Shown piece by piece: positions 13,993 to 17,620 of a stretch of DNA of 17,620 nucleotides. The stretch's first letter is position 1. Each line of letters opens with the position of its first letter. The notes under the pieces were generated by a model. That model saw nothing but the letters and a program-made list of their open reading frames with translations, was not told the origin of the DNA and ran no database searches. Made by a program: the position numbers and the translations under genes. The stretch is taken from positions 48,083 to 65,702 of the forward strand of contig CAJUSY010000007.1 of assembly GCA_910589545.1 (NCBI GenBank), read 5' to 3'. Source of the stretch: Peptoniphilaceae bacterium (lineage in GTDB: Bacteria; Bacillota; Clostridia; Tissierellales; Peptoniphilaceae).

Positions 13993-15747
13993 TTATAGTT
14001 CTATTCTATATTTATTGCTTAGTTTCCATGATTCCGCCTTAGCTTTTGCATTGATAAGATCAGTATAAAGTCCATTATTCTTAATCAGTTCTTCATGATT
14101 TCCACGTTCTACTATTTCTCCATCTTTTAAGACTAAAATCTGGTCAGCATTTCTTATTGTCTTTAACCTATGGGCAATCATAATTACTGTCTTATTTTTT
14201 GTAAGTTGTTCTATAGCTTCTTTTAATTTATCTTCATTTTCTGGGTCTATATTTGCAGTTGCCTCATCAAAGATAATTATGTCTGCATCTTTTAGCATAG
14301 CTCTTGCTATGGAAATTCTTTGTTTTTCTCCGCCTGATAGACTTGCACCACCTTCTCCGATGATAGTGTTATATCCTTCTGGTAAAGCTTCTATAAATTC
14401 ATGACATCTTGCCTTCTTTGCAGCTTGAACTACTTCTTCATGGCTTGCATTTTGTTTTCCAAATTTTATATTGTTTTCAATTGTATCTTCAAAGAGATAG
14501 ACGTCTTGAAATACCATGGAAATTGAATTCATAAGATTTTCTATCTTATAATCCTTAATATTCTTTCCACCAATTAAAATTTCACCAGAATTTACATCCC
14601 AAAATCTTGCTATAAGATTACAAAATGTTGTCTTACCAGATCCAGATGGACCAACTATGGCAGTCATGGTATTTTCTTTTATCTCTGCTGATACATTTTT
14701 TAAAATTGGTCTATCATCATAAGAAAAGCTTACATTTTTAAAGACTATATCATGATTTTTTATAGGCTCTGTAATACTTCCTTCTCTCATATCAGGCATA
14801 GAGTCGATAAAACCCACAGAATCTATGGCATTTTCGCAAGCTCTTAGGATTGCCATGTTTGATCCTGCCCCGATTAAGCCTTCAAAGATAATAAATGATG
14901 CCATAATCATAAGAATTGTTTCAGCAAGTGGAAGTTCACCAGATAAATTTAATTTTAATGATACATAGACCATAAATACTGTTGTTATTCCCATTACAAT
15001 TCTTTGAATAACTGTGTAGGGTGCTACAGATTTCTCCAGGTCTAAGAGTATTTTTGATGTATCTTTTATAGACTTTCTCAAGGCCCTGTTATTTTCTCCA
15101 CCAAGATTATATGATTTTATAACCTGCATACCTTGTAAAGTTGCTAATACTTCTTTTGTAAGTCTTGTTTGTGTTTCTGTCATTTTATCTGCATTAGCTG
15201 ATGATTTTTTCTCCATCATTGATGTTACTATAAAGAATACTATTACACCCACCACTGCAACAAGCCCTACCTTTACATTAAATATTAAAGTTCCAAGGAC
15301 AAAGACTAAAGTATTTAAAACTCCACCAAGTACAAGAACCAAAAGCATAGGCACCCACATTTCTGCTTGGGAAAGTGAAGATGTGGCAATTGTAGTTAAT
15401 CTTCCAAGTGAAAAGCTTGAAAAGAAACCCATAGGAACTCTTTTAATTTTTTCTCCTATTTCTATTCTCTTATGGGCTGCCATAAAATATCCAGCGTGTG
15501 TTTGTGCCATCTGTGAAATTTTTAGTGTCATAATTTTGCCAACAAGAGATATTACTAATATGCCGAGACAAATAAAGATTGCCTTATAGTCTAAAGTTTT
15601 AGAGAATATATTTACTAGCATATAGTAAATTGCACCAAACTCAAGGGCATTAAATACTGCGTGCAAAAATCCAGCGAGAATGGATTTCTTAATATTTACC
15701 TGTTCTTCTTTTGAAAAATTCCATATCTTTTTAAACACATTAAGCAT
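13993..15747 (-). CDS. ABC exporter half-transporter, second partner
   Basis: A 584-residue fused membrane-plus-ATPase half-transporter of the type I exporter (ABCB) fold. The start chosen is the ATG at 15747 (MLNVFKKIW): AAGGGG lies about eight bases upstream, while the GTG/ATG at 15756/15753 would sit on that site. Six membrane helices occupy about 20-310. The ATPase part has Walker A GPSGSGKTT (366-374), LSGGEKQR (470-477), Walker B IIIFDEATANID with Glu495, and switch His526. Both catalytic and signature motifs are intact. It overlaps the stop of its partner by eight bases, so the two are coupled and probably form a heterodimer. Pairs of this kind (YbtPQ/IrtAB or PatAB style) move siderophores or drugs. 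The substrate here is unknown. Confidence 0.92.
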   Translation of the reverse strand: MLNVFKKIWNFSKEEQVNIKKSILAGFLHAVFNALEFGAIYYMLVNIFSKTLDYKAIFICLGILVISLVGKIMTLKISQMAQTHAGYFMAAHKRIEIGEKIKRVPMGFFSSFSLGRLTTIATSSLSQAEMWVPMLLVLVLGGVLNTLVFVLGTLIFNVKVGLVAVVGVIVFFIVTSMMEKKSSANADKMTETQTRLTKEVLATLQGMQVIKSYNLGGENNRALRKSIKDTSKILLDLEKSVAPYTVIQRIVMGITTVFMVYVSLKLNLSGELPLAETILMIMASFIIFEGLIGAGSNMAILRACENAIDSVGFIDSMPDMREGSITEPIKNHDIVFKNVSFSYDDRPILKNVSAEIKENTMTAIVGPSGSGKTTFCNLIARFWDVNSGEILIGGKNIKDYKIENLMNSISMVFQDVYLFEDTIENNIKFGKQNASHEEVVQAAKKARCHEFIEALPEGYNTIIGEGGASLSGGEKQRISIARAMLKDADIIIFDEATANIDPENEDKLKEAIEQLTKNKTVIMIAHRLKTIRNADQILVLKDGEIVERGNHEELIKNNGLYTDLINAKAKAESWKLSNKYRIEL

Positions 15748-17461
15748 TTTCATCACCCCTTAAATTTGCAGCATACATTTCCTTATAAAGTTCTGATGAC
15801 TTTAATAGTTCTTCATGAGTACCATAAGAATTTAATTTGCCATCTTTAATAACAAATATCCTATCTGCATCAACAATTGTCTTTAACCTATGAGCGATTA
15901 TGATTAAAGTTTTACCCTTAACTAGATTTGCCAAGGCGTTTTGTATTAGAGCTTCATTTTCAGGATCTATATAAGAAGTTGCTTCATCTAAAATTACGAT
16001 TGGTGCATTTTTTAGCATGGCACGAGCAATAGATATCCTTTGTCTTTCTCCTCCAGATAGATAACCTCCACCTTCTCCAACTCTTGTATCATAACCATTA
16101 GATAGATTCATAATAAAATCATGGCAGGCAGATTTTTTACATACATCTATAATTTCTTCGTCAGAGGCATTCTTATTTCCAAGCCTAATATTTTCCTTTA
16201 TAGTCATATCAAATAGGAAATTGTCTTGGGATACAAAAGAAATAAGTGAAGACAAGTTTTCGAGCGACACATCTTTTGTTTCTACTCCGCCAATTTTAAT
16301 AGATCCCTTATCTACATTCCAAAATCCAGCAATAAGTTTTGCTATTGTGGACTTACCTGACCCAGAAGGACCAACGAGTGCTGAAACATTAGATTCTTTT
16401 ATTTCCATAGAAAGATTATCAATGACTTTCTTTTTTCCATCGTAAGAAAAGTCGACGTCTTGAAGTTCTATATTATAGGATTCTATTTTTTCTCCCTTGT
16501 CAATATTTTCTAAATCTCTTGAATCTAAAATTTTTCCTATTTCAGAAGTTATAGTTGATATTCTTGACATATCATCCATATAGTTCATGATTTTTAAAAT
16601 GCTAGAAACCGTAGCAAAGGATAAGACGATTAAGGTAATTAAATTTCCTAAATCAATACTTCCATTTATATAAAATAAAATCCCAAAGGGTATGATTGTA
16701 ATAATTCCCATAGGAGAAAGTAATCTACCTATGGCAACCCTATTCATAGATTCACCCATCCAGTTATAATAAAAGTTTGCATTATCATAAACTGCATCAG
16801 AATATTTTTTATAAGATGATTCGCTTTGATTAAAGGTCTTTATTACTTCTATCCCATTTATATACTCAACAATGGAATTATTCATATGTTGACCAATGGC
16901 AACTGACTTTCCAAACATTTCCTTATAATGAGCATTCATAACAGACATCATAATAGACATTCCTACCACAAAAGGAATTAGTGATAGCAAGGTCAATCGC
17001 CAATCTAAGGTAAACATATAAATAAATAATAGAACAGGTCCTACTAAATTTGCCGTAAATTCTGGCACTAGGTGGGCAAGTGAAGTTTCCATAGAATCAA
17101 CTTGCTCAACTATAATATTTTTTAATTCTCCAGATGATCTTGATAGTACATCTCCCAATGGCATCTTGAAAAGTTTCTTAGAAATATCATTTCTGATTTC
17201 TCCTAATGAGTTAAAAGTTGCGGTATGGGAAATACTTGTTGATATTCCTGCTGCCACTTCTTTAATAACAAATGTTATTAAAATATTTATACACAGTGGA
17301 GTATATAAACTCATATCATTTGCACCATTAATCAAATTTACAATAATTTTTGCCATGTATATATAAGAAAAAAGCCCAGCCACTACCCCTACTATTGCAA
17401 GTAGTACAGAAATAAAATATGAGCCTTTTCTTTTATTTACATATTCTTTTACTAAATTCAC
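15740..17461 (-). CDS. ABC exporter half-transporter, first partner
   Basis: A 573-residue half-transporter with membrane helices in residues about 15-300 and a C-terminal ATPase: Walker A GPSGSGKST (364-372), Q-loop SFVSQDNFLF, signature LSGGERQR (468-475), Walker B VILDEATSYID with Glu493, and switch His524. The start is a GTG (MNLVKEYVNKRKG) supported by AAAGGAGG seven bases upstream. It is followed with overlap by its partner and preceded 38 bases away by the end of a MATE gene on the same strand, so three export genes form one cargo operon in the mobile element. Both ATPase sites of the pair look complete, unlike many heterodimeric exporters that have one degenerate site. Confidence 0.92.
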   Translation of the reverse strand: MNLVKEYVNKRKGSYFISVLLAIVGVVAGLFSYIYMAKIIVNLINGANDMSLYTPLCINILITFVIKEVAAGISTSISHTATFNSLGEIRNDISKKLFKMPLGDVLSRSSGELKNIIVEQVDSMETSLAHLVPEFTANLVGPVLLFIYMFTLDWRLTLLSLIPFVVGMSIMMSVMNAHYKEMFGKSVAIGQHMNNSIVEYINGIEVIKTFNQSESSYKKYSDAVYDNANFYYNWMGESMNRVAIGRLLSPMGIITIIPFGILFYINGSIDLGNLITLIVLSFATVSSILKIMNYMDDMSRISTITSEIGKILDSRDLENIDKGEKIESYNIELQDVDFSYDGKKKVIDNLSMEIKESNVSALVGPSGSGKSTIAKLIAGFWNVDKGSIKIGGVETKDVSLENLSSLISFVSQDNFLFDMTIKENIRLGNKNASDEEIIDVCKKSACHDFIMNLSNGYDTRVGEGGGYLSGGERQRISIARAMLKNAPIVILDEATSYIDPENEALIQNALANLVKGKTLIIIAHRLKTIVDADRIFVIKDGKLNSYGTHEELLKSSELYKEMYAANLRGDENA

Positions 17462-17498
17462 TTTAAAACCTCCTTTAGTAATATTTTTAAATAGTTTA

Positions 17499-17620
17499 TT
17501 ATATTTTTTTTATTTCAGAGGGCATTCTATTAAGCTCTCCAATCATCATTGCTATTCCAGCTAAAATCATAATTAAATCTACAAGGGGTTCTGCAAACCA
17601 TACTGCTTTAACTCCAAATA
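17499..17620 (-). CDS. MATE-family efflux protein, C-terminal end only
   Basis: Only the last 40 or so residues are in the window: GVKAVWFAEPLVDLIM, a hydrophobic stretch, then GELNRMPSEIKKI and two stop codons. The motif KAVWFAEPLADL-type followed by a final helix is common at the end of Na+ or H+-driven MATE exporters of Firmicutes. It lies 38 bases upstream of the ABC pair on the same strand. The identification rests on a short tail. Confidence 0.7.
   Translation of the reverse strand, partial: FGVKAVWFAEPLVDLIMILAGIAMMIGELNRMPSEIKKI

Larger units (their letters stand above)
11260..17620. mobile_element. Integrase end of an integrative (conjugative-type) element, partial
   Basis: The order on the minus strand is MATE tail, ABC pair, small ORFs, sigma-like regulator, excisionase and tyrosine integrase, with recombination-type repeats between the integrase and the metG remnant. 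The sigma-like, excisionase and integrase genes in this order are typical of Tn916/Tn1549-like elements of Firmicutes. The boundary lies somewhere between about 11217 and 11290. The far end, the att partner and the transfer genes are outside the window, so mobility by conjugation is inferred, not seen. Confidence 0.75.

Overview
The window is AT-rich and Gram-positive in character: AGGAGG-type ribosome binding sites, a signal-peptide surface adhesin with tandem repeats, OmpR-type two-component genes and an integrative element of the Tn916/Tn1549 kind. The adhesin style (SFQEHH repeats plus GKD-rich stalk) suggests a Gram-positive anaerobic coccus of the Peptoniphilaceae, possibly Finegoldia magna. 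This host call is inference. Every gene recognised here lies on the minus strand, so transcription runs from high to low coordinates.

Region 1 (1-4,700): a very large cell-wall adhesin, open at the window start. It has a signal peptide, a charged N-terminal stretch, an MSCRAMM-like two-domain head, six MucBP/SHIRT-like repeats (two nearly identical in DNA) and a GKD-rich stalk. The stalk is broken by two single-base frame changes that cancel each other. A run of 13 T lies exactly between the best -35 and -10 boxes, a classical layout for phase-variable expression.

Region 2 (4,712-10,653): a five-gene cassette in the order FtsX permease, ABC ATPase, FtsX permease, response regulator, histidine kinase, followed by an unrecognised 188-residue gene. 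Order and sizes match pneumococcal vex1-vex2-vex3-vncR-vncS. No Pep27-like peptide gene is present upstream.

Region 3 (10,770-11,258): the C-terminal tRNA-binding domain of methionyl-tRNA synthetase, cut off from the rest of metG. A mobile element appears to have entered metG at this point.

Region 4 (about 11,260 to beyond the window end): the integrase end of an integrative and conjugative-type element. It holds arm-type repeats, a tyrosine integrase, an excisionase, small ORFs with strong ribosome binding sites, a sigma-70 region 4-like regulator behind a leader ORF with a terminator-like hairpin, a heterodimeric ABC exporter pair and the tail of a MATE efflux gene. The other end and the transfer genes lie outside the window. 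The cargo (ABC pair plus MATE) looks like a drug or metabolite export module.
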